16,396 bases of DNA, taken from NCBI RefSeq assembly GCF_901212495.1, contig NZ_CAAKNY010000010.1:1-16396 (forward strand), given 5' to 3'. This DNA comes from Collinsella aerofaciens (GTDB taxonomy: Bacteria; Actinomycetota; Coriobacteriia; Coriobacteriales; Coriobacteriaceae). Position numbers and translations under genes: made by a program. The notes under the pieces were generated by a model. That model searched no databases and was not told where the DNA came from. It saw nothing but the letters and a program-made list of their open reading frames with translations. This document shows positions 1 to 7,353 of the stretch, one piece after another. Numbering within the stretch: the stretch's first letter is position 1; each line of letters begins with the position of its first letter.

Positions 1-24
1 GAACGAGTTCCCATACCCTCGTTC
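1..24. repeat. Small inverted repeat at window edge
   Basis: GAACGAG (1-7) and CTCGTTC (18-24) form a 7-bp hairpin with a 10-nt loop. No T-run follows it on the + strand. It could be the end of an upstream gene's terminator cut by the window edge, or chance. Confidence 0.3.
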
Positions 25-59
25 GGCCAGACGCCCCGCCGCTGCTTGTGTTTGTGCCG

Positions 60-65
60 TATAAT
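60..65 (+). promoter_or_regulatory. hisS -10 box
   Basis: A perfect TATAAT lies 43 nt upstream of the hisS ATG. No convincing -35 hexamer sits 16-18 nt upstream. The surrounding GTGCC-G-TATAATG resembles the ppc promoter (GTGCC-TATAATG), which supports a real promoter class in this genome. Confidence 0.55.
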
Positions 66-108
66 GTCCACTACCTATGACGCGATACTAAAAGAAAGGT
101 GTTTGCCC

Positions 109-1422
109 ATGCAGGCACAGAAGGCGGAGGGAACCCGCGACCTTATCGGCGCCGAGATGCGCGCCTGGCAAAAGATGCAGCAGATCGCTGCCGGCGTGTT
201 CGAGCCGTTTGGTTTTAAGCCCATCGAGACGCCCGCGATCGAGCAGGTAGACGTGTTTGTCCACGGTATCGGCCAGTCGACCGACGTCGTGCGCAAGGAG
301 ATGTTCCGCGTGTTTAGCGGCGCCAACCTGGAGCGCGTCTTTACCGAAGGCACCGACACCAAGCTTAAGCCCAAGCAGCGCCTGGCCCTTCGTCCCGAGG
401 GCACGGCCGGCGTGGTGCGCGCCGTCGTGGAGAACAACCTGGTGCCCCAGGGCTCCACGCCGTTTAAGGCCTACTACGCCGAGGCCATGTTCCGCGGCGA
501 GCGTCCCCAGAAGGGCCGCCTGCGCCAGTTCCACCAGGTGGGCATCGAGTGGCTCGGCGCTCCCGATCCGGCGGCAGACGCCGAGTGCATCATCATGCTC
601 ATGGAGTTCTACAAGCGCCTTGGTTTCGATCTTTCCAAGCTCCGTCTACTCATTAACTCGATGGGCGATGCCCAGTGCCGTCCGGCATACCGCGAGCAGG
701 TCAAGCAGTTTATCCTCGATCACGCCGACGAGATGTGCGACGAGTGCCGTGAGCGCGCCGAGCTCAATCCGCTGCGCGCCTTCGACTGCAAGAACGACCA
801 TTGCCGCGAGATCATGGCCGAGGCCCCGCTGATGGGCGACAACCTGTGCGATGAGTGCCGCGAGCACTACGAGCAGGTAAAGCGCTATCTGGATGCCGCC
901 GGTATCGAGTATGTCGAGGATCCCACCCTGGTGCGCGGCCTGGACTACTACACCCGCACCGTCTTTGAGGTCGAGGCCCCTGGCGCAGGTGTCGGCTCCA
1001 TCGGTGGCGGCGGCCGCTACGACGGCCTGGTCGAGCTCGAGGGCGGCAAGCCCACGGCAGGCGTCGGCTTCGCTGTCGGTTTTGAGCGCGCCCTGCTGGC
1101 CCTGCAGGCCTTTGGCAGCGACCTGGGTGCGGAGGAAGTCCCGTGCGTCTACGTTGCCAACGCCGGCAAGGAGCTGCGTCAGAACGTCTTTACCATTACG
1201 CAGGAGCTTCGCGCCGCGGGGATCGTGACCGAGGCCGACTATCAGGGCCGTTCGCTCAAGGCCCAGTTTAAGCAGGCCGACAAGGTGGGTGCCAAGCTCA
1301 TCCTGGTCCTGGGTGGCGACGAGCTTGCCGCCGGCAAGGTCAAAGTGCGCGACATGGAGAGCCACGACGAGGTCCTCGTCGATCTGACCAACGTGGTCGA
1401 GGCGGTTCGCGAGCGCCTGTAG
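109..1422 (+). CDS. hisS: Histidyl-tRNA synthetase
   Basis: Charges tRNA-His with histidine (class II aminoacyl-tRNA synthetase, cytoplasmic homodimer). The 437-residue protein has the usual length. Visible motifs are class II motif 2 (FRGERPQKGRLRQFHQ, from residue 128), the HisRS-specific boxes LVRGLDYYT (274-282) and GGGRYDGL (300-307), and motif 3 GVGFAVGFER (318-327). A C-terminal anticodon-binding domain follows. The insertion domain carries six cysteines (210, 213, 227, 232, 247, 250) near His231 and His253, which may be a zinc site; E. coli HisRS lacks most of these cysteines. The ATG at 109 is preferred over an in-frame ATG at 46: homologues begin near MQAQKAEGTRDL, and GAAAGG precedes it at a usable distance. 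In many bacteria aspS directly follows hisS; here aspS lies about 9 kb away on the same strand. Confidence 0.96.
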   Translation: MQAQKAEGTRDLIGAEMRAWQKMQQIAAGVFEPFGFKPIETPAIEQVDVFVHGIGQSTDVVRKEMFRVFSGANLERVFTEGTDTKLKPKQRLALRPEGTAGVVRAVVENNLVPQGSTPFKAYYAEAMFRGERPQKGRLRQFHQVGIEWLGAPDPAADAECIIMLMEFYKRLGFDLSKLRLLINSMGDAQCRPAYREQVKQFILDHADEMCDECRERAELNPLRAFDCKNDHCREIMAEAPLMGDNLCDECREHYEQVKRYLDAAGIEYVEDPTLVRGLDYYTRTVFEVEAPGAGVGSIGGGGRYDGLVELEGGKPTAGVGFAVGFERALLALQAFGSDLGAEEVPCVYVANAGKELRQNVFTITQELRAAGIVTEADYQGRSLKAQFKQADKVGAKLILVLGGDELAAGKVKVRDMESHDEVLVDLTNVVEAVRERL

Positions 1423-1479
1423 CGCATCATTTTGAACTGCGGGTCCGCCAAAACGTCCCGCTCGCGGCGCACGATTGTT

Positions 1480-1518
1480 ACGGGGGCGTTTCGCTTTTAT
1501 GCTGAATGCCCCCGTTTG
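1480..1518 (+). terminator. Probable hisS terminator
   Basis: ACGGGGGC (1480-1487) pairs with GCCCCCGT (1508-1515) around a 20-nt loop that may pair weakly inside. Only a short T stretch (1515-1517) follows, so it is a modest intrinsic terminator. It is 58 nt after the hisS stop. Confidence 0.55.
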
Positions 1519-1629
1519 CGTATGCCGCCCACCGAGAAATACGACCATTTGGGGCAAAAAGCCTTGCAATGCAGAAAAAACTTTTGTGTGGTAAAGCGCA
1601 ATCAGCGCCGAAAGTTTTTGCCGAGTGCC

Positions 1630-1635
1630 TATAAT
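1630..1635 (+). promoter_or_regulatory. ppc -10 box
   Basis: A perfect TATAAT lies 44 nt upstream of the preferred ppc start. A match to TTGACA is not evident at the right distance. The region between the hisS terminator and this box (1519-1629) is A/T-richer than the genes and shows nothing else recognisable. Confidence 0.55.
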
Positions 1636-1679
1636 GAATACCGCATGTTACGTGCATAGAAGGAGGAATGGGAGGAAAC

Positions 1680-4493
1680 GTGGCTGAGAACCTAAGCAAC
1701 CAGTCTGTACCCGAAGCCGCGGCGCGTGTCGCTGCCGTGGTCAACCGCCTCGTTAACCGAATCGGCTCGAATGCCGAGTCCAAGGAGCGTCTCGCCGAGA
1801 TCGAGATTCCTGAGGAGCTGCGCGACGATCTGGCGCTGTTCTTGCGCCTGGAGCGCCGTGTGCTTAGCGAGTATGATCCCGAGATCACGGACCTGTTCGA
1901 CAAGATTTTGACAGCCGAGATTGTGGCCAACGCCGGAAACCCCGGCACCCGTGCCGCCGACGAGTCCGTCGACGAGCAGGGCGTGCCCACTGCCGACGAG
2001 CCCACCGCCGTGGCGTTTCGCGAGGTCGTCGATCTGATCGACAGTCTGCCGCTCGATAAGCAGCAGGTTATCGTCCGCGCCTTTACGAGCTTCTTCCATC
2101 TGGCAAACCTGTCGGAGGAGAATTACCGCGTGGCGCAGCTGCGCGAGCGTGAGGCCGGCGCATCGACCGATACCGAGGTCGATCCCGCCAACGAGCTCAC
2201 CGTTGCCTATCACCAGCTGGTGGATGAGATGGGTGTCGAGGGCGCCAACGAGTTGCTCGACAAGCTTGAGTTCCACCCCGTCTTTACCGCGCATCCCACC
2301 GAGGCCCGTCGCAAGGCCGTCGAGGGTAAGATTCGTCGTATCTCCAACCTGCTGGAGGAGCGTCCGCGTCTGGGCGGCTCCGACCTGGTGGAGAACGAGC
2401 GCCATATGCTGCAGGAGATTGACGCCCTGGTTCGCACGAGCCCCATCGCGTTGAAGAAGCCCACGCCGGTCGAGGAAGCCGATACCATCATCGACATCTT
2501 CGATAACACGCTGTTTGACGTCATTCCCGTCATCTATCGTCGTTTTGACGACTGGGTGCTGGGCGATAAGGCCGGTACCGTGCCGCCGCTGTGCCCGGCG
2601 TTCTTCCATCCCGGCAGTTGGATCGGCTCCGACCGCGACGGTAACCCCAACGTCACCGCCAAGGTGAGCCGCGAAGTCGCCGCCAAGTATTTCACCCATA
2701 TGGTGCTCAAGCTCGAGGACAAGTGCCGCCGCATCGGCCGCAACCTCACGCTCGAGGCCACCTACAGCAAGCCGTCTGCCGAGCTCATCAACCTGTGGAA
2801 CCATCAGGTCGAGATGAGCACCCAGTACACCGCACGTGCTGAACTGATCTCCGAGCACGAGCCGCATCGCGCCGTCATGCTCGTCATGGCCGATCGTCTG
2901 AACGCCACCGTGCGTCGCATCACCGACACCATGTACCACAGCGCCGATGAGTTCCTGGATGACCTGCGCGTCGTCCAGCGTTCGCTGGCTGCCTGCGGTG
3001 CCGTCCGTGCCGCCTACGGCCCGGTGCAGACCATCATCTGGCAGGTCGAGTCCTTCGGCTTCCACATGGTCGAGATGGAGTTCCGTCAGCACTCCGTGGT
3101 GCACGCCCGCGCCCTCAAGGATATCCACGAGAACGGTATCCATGGCGATCTGCAGCCCATGACGCGTGAGGTCATCGACACCTTCCGCGCTATCGGCTCC
3201 ATCCAAAAGCGCTACGGCAAGAAGATGGCGCACCGCTACATCATCTCGTTCACCAAGAGCGCCCAGCATGTGGCCGACGTCTTCGAGCTTGCCCACCTGT
3301 CCTTTGCACATGAGGAGGATGTCCCCGAGCTCGACGTGATTCCGCTGTTCGAGCAGCTCGAGGACCTCGAGGACTGCGTCGACGTGCTCGACCAGATGCT
3401 TACGCTGCCCGTGGTGCAAAAGCGCCTTGCCCAGACCAACCGCCGCATGGAGGTCATGCTGGGCTATTCCGACTCCTCCAAGGATGCCGGTCCTACCACG
3501 GCCATGCTCGCGCTGCACTCCGCGCAGGAGCGCATTGCCAAGTGGGCCGAGAAGAACGATATCGACCTGGTGCTCATGCACGGTCGCGGCGGTGCCGTGG
3601 GCCGTGGTGGCGGCCCGGCCAACAAGGCCGTGTTGGCGCAGCCCAAGGGTTCGGTCAACTGCTTCTTTAAGCTCACCGAGCAGGGCGAGGTCATCTTTGC
3701 CCGTTACGGCAACCGCACGCTGGCTCAGCGCCATGTTGAGTCCGTTGCCGCCGCAACGCTTTTGCAATCGGCCCCGAGTGTCGAGAATACCAACACCGAG
3801 ACCACGCAGAAGTTCTGGGATATGGCCGAGAAGCTTAACGCCGCAAGCCACGAGCGCTATCTGGACCTGCTGAACACCGAGGACTTTACACCGTGGTTCT
3901 CGACCGTGACGCCGCTGACCGAGGTCGGTCTGTTGCCAATCGGCTCGCGTCCCGCCAAGCGCGGCCTGGGTGCCAAGTCGCTCGACGACCTGCGTACCAT
4001 TCCGTGGATCTTCAGCTGGAGCCAAGCGCGTATCAATCTGGCCGCTTGGTACGGCCTGGGTACCGCCTGCGAGCAGTTTGGCGATCTGGACCAGCTTAAG
4101 GCTGCCTACCAGGAGTGGCCGTTCTTCCGCACGTTCATCGACAACATCGAGATGTCGATCGCCAAGACCGATCAGCGCATTGCCAAGATGTATCTGCATC
4201 TGGGCGACCGCGATGATCTGTCCAAGAAGGTCTTTACCGAGATGCAGCTCACCCGTAAGTGGGTCCTTGCCATCGTCGGTGACGAATGGCCGCTGCAGCG
4301 CCGTCGCGTGCTCGGCTGCGCCGTTCGCGTGCGTAACCCCTACGTCGACGCCCTGTCCATCGCCCAGGTCCGCGCCCTTCGCGAGGTGCGTATGAACCAG
4401 GACGAGATGGCCGAGGAGAAGAAGGCCGAGTACATGGGCCTGATTCTTTCGACTGTGACCGGCGTCTCGGCAGGATTGCAGAACACGGGGTAA
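1680..4493 (+). CDS. ppc: Phosphoenolpyruvate carboxylase
   Basis: Carboxylates phosphoenolpyruvate with bicarbonate to oxaloacetate, the anaplerotic feed to aspartate and to succinate fermentation. Catalytic motifs are all present: FTAHPTEARRK with His205, GSDRDGNPN (Asp318-Asn322 region), LGYSDSSKDAG, and the HGRGGAVGRGGGP loop starting at His634. The C-terminus is the family-typical QNTG. Length is about 937 residues, slightly longer than E. coli PPC (883); extra residues lie in the N-terminal part (roughly 75-110, acidic and proline-containing). Two starts are possible. The ATG at 1668 is only 1 nt from AGGAGG, while the GTG at 1680 (reading MAENLSNQS) has GGAGG 4 nt upstream and the first AGGAGG 13 nt upstream. 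I prefer GTG 1680; the alternative adds 4 residues. It appears monocistronic, with its own promoter and a downstream hairpin element. Confidence 0.96.
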   Translation: MAENLSNQSVPEAAARVAAVVNRLVNRIGSNAESKERLAEIEIPEELRDDLALFLRLERRVLSEYDPEITDLFDKILTAEIVANAGNPGTRAADESVDEQGVPTADEPTAVAFREVVDLIDSLPLDKQQVIVRAFTSFFHLANLSEENYRVAQLREREAGASTDTEVDPANELTVAYHQLVDEMGVEGANELLDKLEFHPVFTAHPTEARRKAVEGKIRRISNLLEERPRLGGSDLVENERHMLQEIDALVRTSPIALKKPTPVEEADTIIDIFDNTLFDVIPVIYRRFDDWVLGDKAGTVPPLCPAFFHPGSWIGSDRDGNPNVTAKVSREVAAKYFTHMVLKLEDKCRRIGRNLTLEATYSKPSAELINLWNHQVEMSTQYTARAELISEHEPHRAVMLVMADRLNATVRRITDTMYHSADEFLDDLRVVQRSLAACGAVRAAYGPVQTIIWQVESFGFHMVEMEFRQHSVVHARALKDIHENGIHGDLQPMTREVIDTFRAIGSIQKRYGKKMAHRYIISFTKSAQHVADVFELAHLSFAHEEDVPELDVIPLFEQLEDLEDCVDVLDQMLTLPVVQKRLAQTNRRMEVMLGYSDSSKDAGPTTAMLALHSAQERIAKWAEKNDIDLVLMHGRGGAVGRGGGPANKAVLAQPKGSVNCFFKLTEQGEVIFARYGNRTLAQRHVESVAAATLLQSAPSVENTNTETTQKFWDMAEKLNAASHERYLDLLNTEDFTPWFSTVTPLTEVGLLPIGSRPAKRGLGAKSLDDLRTIPWIFSWSQARINLAAWYGLGTACEQFGDLDQLKAAYQEWPFFRTFIDNIEMSIAKTDQRIAKMYLHLGDRDDLSKKVFTEMQLTRKWVLAIVGDEWPLQRRRVLGCAVRVRNPYVDALSIAQVRALREVRMNQDEMAEEKKAEYMGLILSTVTGVSAGLQNTG

Positions 4494-4522
4494 TCGATAG
4501 CCCTGTGGCTCTCACCGGGAAT

Positions 4523-4637
4523 CGATGGGTTTCCCTCTGAATGCGTCCTCGCACTTGAAGCCCCCTTATCCTGCTCCTTCGGAGCTGCGGATAAGGGGGC
4601 TTCGTGCTGCGGAATGCATTCAGAGGGAAACCCATCG
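4523..4637. repeat. Nested inverted-repeat element 1 (downstream of ppc)
   Basis: An outer, perfect 22-bp inverted repeat (4523-4544 with 4616-4637) encloses an inner perfect 15-bp stem (4557-4571 with 4589-4603). The inner stem continues into GCTCC-TTC-GGAGC at its tip, a UUCG-type loop. Between outer and inner stems are GTCCTCGCAC on the left and GTGCTGCGGAAT on the right. There, CAC/GTG and TCC/GGA can pair. The same architecture and junction signature occur at 7073-7197. It probably terminates ppc transcription, although no T-run follows the inner stem on either strand. Confidence 0.8.
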
Positions 4638-4837
4638 GGTCCCTTCGTCCTCGGTCTTCAGGGACTGGAGCTTATGAGAATAAAGTGCGCTTCGCGCCTA
4701 AAGTGGAGTGCGGCGAGGGCTTCTTGCGTCCTGCGGAGTGTGCCTAAAAGTGAACTGATGGCGGGCCCTGCGATGTCCGGTCTTCGGCGGATTACTGGCT
4801 GAGGGATTAAAGTGTGCTTCTCGCCTTACGACTGTAG
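4638..4837. repeat. Non-coding stretch with degenerate direct repeat
   Basis: No convincing gene lies here. TAAAGTGCGCTTCGCGCCT (4681-4699) recurs as TAAAGTGTGCTTCTCGCCT (4808-4826), 17 of 19 identical. The upstream flanks are also alike, both containing GGTCTTC with GTCC nearby. Between them is GTCCTGCGGAGTG (about 4728-4740), similar to the right-hand junction of the nested elements. A GTCCTCGG near 4647 resembles their left junction. This may be a decayed third copy; that is inference. Confidence 0.45.
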
Positions 4838-4874
4838 CGGCCGCGGTCCCGTTTGGGGTCGCGGCCGTTGTTTG
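4838..4874 (+). terminator. Terminator-like hairpin upstream of larA
   Basis: CGGCCGCG (4838-4845) pairs with CGCGGCCG (4860-4867), and the apical part can extend through GTCCC/GGGGT. TTGTTTG follows. It would stop read-through into larA, or end a short transcript from the unexplained 4638-4837 region. Confidence 0.6.
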
Positions 4875-4940
4875 TGGGTCAAATATGAACGTTGTGTTAA
4901 TGAGTCAGTGGACGGTGATGTTTTTCGGTGAGCGGCGTAT

Positions 4941-4983
4941 CCTTCCAACGGTTTATCTAGTGTGTCAGTTGAAAGGAAGAGGG
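4941..4983 (+). promoter_or_regulatory. larA leader: Shine-Dalgarno with possible masking hairpin
   Basis: AAAGGAAGAGGG (4972-4983) precedes the TTG start at 4993 and sets it. CCTTCCAAC (4941-4949) can pair with GTTGAAAGG (4968-4976) with one mismatch and an 18-nt loop, which would cover the 5' half of the ribosome-binding site. Whether the hairpin forms is untested. Confidence 0.4.
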
Positions 4984-4992
4984 CGCTCGACA

Positions 4993-6270
4993 TTGTTTGA
5001 ATGTGAACTGCCGTTTGACCACAAGACGTTACATCTAAAGCTCGAGGATAAGAACTTCGCGGGTGTGATGGAAGGTCACCAAAACGAGTTTAAGACTACA
5101 AAATCTCAGGAAGAGCTGGTAGAGGAGTCGCTTGCCAACCCTTATGGCTCACCTTCGCTCGAGGAGCTTTGTGCTGGCAAGAAGGATATCGTCATCATCA
5201 GCTCCGACCATACGCGTCCCGTTCCCTCGCGCGTTACCATGCCTATTCTGCTGCATCACATCCATACTGCCGCGCCCGAGGCTCGTGTGCGTATTTTGGT
5301 TGCGACGGGTATGCATCGTCCGTCGACGCACGAGGAGCTCGTCAACAAGTATGGCGAGGAGATCGTTGCCAACGAGGAGATCGTCATGCACGTCGCGACT
5401 GATGACAGCATGATGAAAAAGATCGGCACCCTGCCTTCTGGTGGCGAGTGCATCATCAACAAAGTTGCCGCCGATTGCGATCTGCTGCTCGCCGAGGGCT
5501 TTATCGAGCCGCACTTCTTTGCCGGTTTCTCTGGTAGCCGCAAGTCCGTGCTGCCCGGCATCGCCAGCTATAAGACCATCATGTACAACCACAACGGTCA
5601 GTTTGTAAACGACTCCCATTCGCGTGCCGGCAACCTGTGCCACAACCACGTGAGCGAGGACATGTTTGCCGCTGCCGAGATGGCTCACCTCGCCTTTGTG
5701 CTCAACGTGGTGCTCAACGGCAAGCACGAGGTCATCGGCTCCTTTGCCGGCGACATCCACAAGGCGCACGAGGCCGGCTGCGAGTTCGTGAAGAGCCTCG
5801 CCGGCGTTGAGCCCGTCGAGTGCGAGATTGCCATCACCACCAACGGTGGCTATCCGCTCGATCAGAACATCTATCAGGCCGTGAAGGGCATGTGCGCTGC
5901 CGAGGCCACACTTCCCGAGGGCGGCGTGATTATCGATGTCGCCGGTTGTGCCGACGGTCACGGTGGCGAGGGCTTCTATCACAACATCGCCGACAATGAT
6001 CCGGCAGAGTTTGAGCGCGCCTGCATCGACCGTCCTAAGGATGAGACCCTGCCCGACCAGTGGACGAGCCAGATCTTTGCCCGCATCCTGGCGCATCACC
6101 CTGTGATCATGGTCACCGACCTGTGCGATCACCAGATGCTCAAGGATATGCACATGACGCCGGTCAACACTATCGAGGAGGCGCTCAAGCTTGCCTTTGA
6201 GATGAAGGGTGCCGATGCCAAGGTTGCCGTTATCCCCGATGGCCTGGGTGTTGTCGTCGCGCAGCACTAA
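4993..6270 (+). CDS. larA: Nickel-pincer lactate racemase LarA
   Basis: Interconverts D- and L-lactate using the (SCS) nickel-pincer nucleotide tethered to a lysine. Starting at the TTG at 4993, the 425-residue protein keeps exactly the numbering of Lactiplantibacillus plantarum LarA (424 aa, from memory). Conserved positions are Arg75 in SSDHTRPVPS, His108 in TGMHRPSTHEE, His174 and Lys184 in the HFFAGFSGSRKSVLPG segment, and His200 in MYNHNG. The cofactor-attachment lysine, nickel ligand and catalytic histidines are therefore all in place, so an active racemase is expected. An ATG at 4885 is also in frame, but the 36 extra residues resemble no LarA and lie across the leader. The channel gene follows after 49 nt, likely in the same operon. 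The cofactor genes larB and larC lie beyond, on the opposite strand. Confidence 0.95.
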   Translation: MFECELPFDHKTLHLKLEDKNFAGVMEGHQNEFKTTKSQEELVEESLANPYGSPSLEELCAGKKDIVIISSDHTRPVPSRVTMPILLHHIHTAAPEARVRILVATGMHRPSTHEELVNKYGEEIVANEEIVMHVATDDSMMKKIGTLPSGGECIINKVAADCDLLLAEGFIEPHFFAGFSGSRKSVLPGIASYKTIMYNHNGQFVNDSHSRAGNLCHNHVSEDMFAAAEMAHLAFVLNVVLNGKHEVIGSFAGDIHKAHEAGCEFVKSLAGVEPVECEIAITTNGGYPLDQNIYQAVKGMCAAEATLPEGGVIIDVAGCADGHGGEGFYHNIADNDPAEFERACIDRPKDETLPDQWTSQIFARILAHHPVIMVTDLCDHQMLKDMHMTPVNTIEEALKLAFEMKGADAKVAVIPDGLGVVVAQH

Positions 6271-6319
6271 TGCGCGGCCCAAACGAATCGTTTGTAACTG
6301 ACAAGAAAGATAAAGTTTT

Positions 6320-7051
6320 ATGCTTACCAAACTCCTTTGCGAATTCGGCGCAACGGCCCTCATGATCGTCTTTGGCGTGGGCGTACACTGCGATACCGTG
6401 CTCAAGGGCACCAAGTATCAGGGTTCCGGCCATATGTTTGCCATCACCACCTGGTCTTTTGGCATCTCGGTCTGCCTGTTTGTCTTTGGCGGCGCCGTAT
6501 GCATGAACCCTGCCATGGTGCTTGCCCAGTGCATCGTCGGTTTGGTGCCGTGGGGCAGCTGCATCCCCTTTATGCTCGCTGATATGCTCGGCGGCTTTGT
6601 GGGTGCCGTGATCGCGTGGTTTATGTATGCCGATGAGTTCAAGGCCTCCGAGGGTGCCGTCGACCCCATTGCACAGCGCAATATCTTCTCGACCAACCCC
6701 ACCACCGAGGGCACCAACTATGCCCGTAACTTCTTCTGCGAGGCTATCTGCACCTTTGTGTTCATCAGCGCCATCCTTGCTGCCGCTAGCCGCGCCGGCG
6801 AGAACGTTTTGATGCTCGCTATCTGCGTCGGTCTGATCGTTTGGGCTGTTGGTATGGGCATGGGCGGCATCACCGGCTTCGCCATGAACCAGGCTCGTGA
6901 CCTTGGTCCTCGCATGGCCTATCAGGTGCTGCCGATCAAGAACAAGGCCGACAACAACTGGAAGTACGGCCTACTTGTTCCTGGCATCGCTCCGTTTGTC
7001 GGTGCCGCTCTGGCTGCACTGTTTGTACACGGTTTCTTGGGCATGTTCTAG
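6320..7051 (+). CDS. larD: MIP-family channel, LarD-like (lactic acid/glycerol facilitator)
   Basis: A 243-residue aquaporin/glycerol-facilitator family protein with about six hydrophobic segments. Its position directly after larA matches LarD, the lactic acid channel of lactic acid bacteria, which suggests it passes lactic acid across the membrane; this is inferred from context. The first half-helix box is GAVCMNPA (N63-P-A), with Cys-Met where facilitators usually have His-Leu. The second box, GFAMNQARDLGPR (N190-Q-A-R-D), has Gln in place of the near-invariant Pro. The selectivity-filter Arg193 and following Asp are kept. The ribosome-binding site is weak (AAGAAAG, about 11-17 nt upstream), so translation may be coupled to larA. 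Glycerol or water transport remains possible. The symbol is provisional. Confidence 0.8.
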   Translation: MLTKLLCEFGATALMIVFGVGVHCDTVLKGTKYQGSGHMFAITTWSFGISVCLFVFGGAVCMNPAMVLAQCIVGLVPWGSCIPFMLADMLGGFVGAVIAWFMYADEFKASEGAVDPIAQRNIFSTNPTTEGTNYARNFFCEAICTFVFISAILAAASRAGENVLMLAICVGLIVWAVGMGMGGITGFAMNQARDLGPRMAYQVLPIKNKADNNWKYGLLVPGIAPFVGAALAALFVHGFLGMF

Positions 7052-7072
7052 TCCAAGGCTACATAGTTGTCC

Positions 7073-7197
7073 GCTGGCCGCATGGGGTAACTTCCCAGCG
7101 CGTCCTCGGACATGCAAAAAGGCTCGCTGCGCACTTCGTGCGGCGAGCCTTTTTGTGTCCTGCGGAATGCGCTGGGAAGTTACCCCATGCGGCCAGC
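7073..7197. repeat. Nested inverted-repeat element 2 with terminator (downstream of larD)
   Basis: An outer perfect 29-bp inverted repeat (7073-7101 with 7169-7197) encloses an intrinsic terminator: AAAAAGGCTCGC (7116-7127) pairs with GCGAGCCTTTTT (7143-7154), with a CGCAC-TTC-GTGCG tip. The inner hairpin has an A-run and a T-run and so should work in both directions, which suits convergent larD and tetR. The junctions GTCCTCGGAC on the left and GTCCTGCGGAAT on the right match those of the element at 4523-4637, but the outer arms share no sequence with it. Confidence 0.85.
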
Positions 7198-7353
7198 TGT
7201 GGGATTTTAGTCGCGTTGGAACAAGCAACCCAACATATATATCTGAATTTGGATGGGAGGGGCTTGTTGCTGTTGGGGGCGTTGAAGTGCGAGTGACACT
7301 TTGGGATGCGTGGTGCCCTGGGTTGGGGCGATGCTTTGGGATGAGCTTCTTAC
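7198..7353. other. Intergenic spacer between element 2 and tetR
   Basis: With element 2, this fills the 302-bp gap between larD and tetR. I see no gene, no clear tetR terminator and no further strong repeat. Two TTTGGGATG copies (around 7301 and 7334) are probably chance. Confidence 0.4.

Noticed and set aside
1692..4199. Very long open frame antisense to ppc (about 835 codons)
   Set aside because: It arises from the GC-rich codon use of ppc. The predicted protein resembles no family, and ppc itself is unmistakable.
4614..4802. Short open frame in the ppc-larA gap
   Set aside because: It starts inside the right arm of the nested repeat and has no ribosome-binding site or family resemblance.
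4885..4992. N-terminal extension of LarA from the ATG at 4885
   Set aside because: LarA proteins do not have it; the TTG at 4993 gives exact active-site numbering and has a ribosome-binding site.
4523..7197. Reading the ppc-to-larD region, bounded by the two nested elements, as a composite mobile element
   Set aside because: The outer arms differ between the elements, no transposase or target duplication is visible, and each element sits in the usual terminator position.
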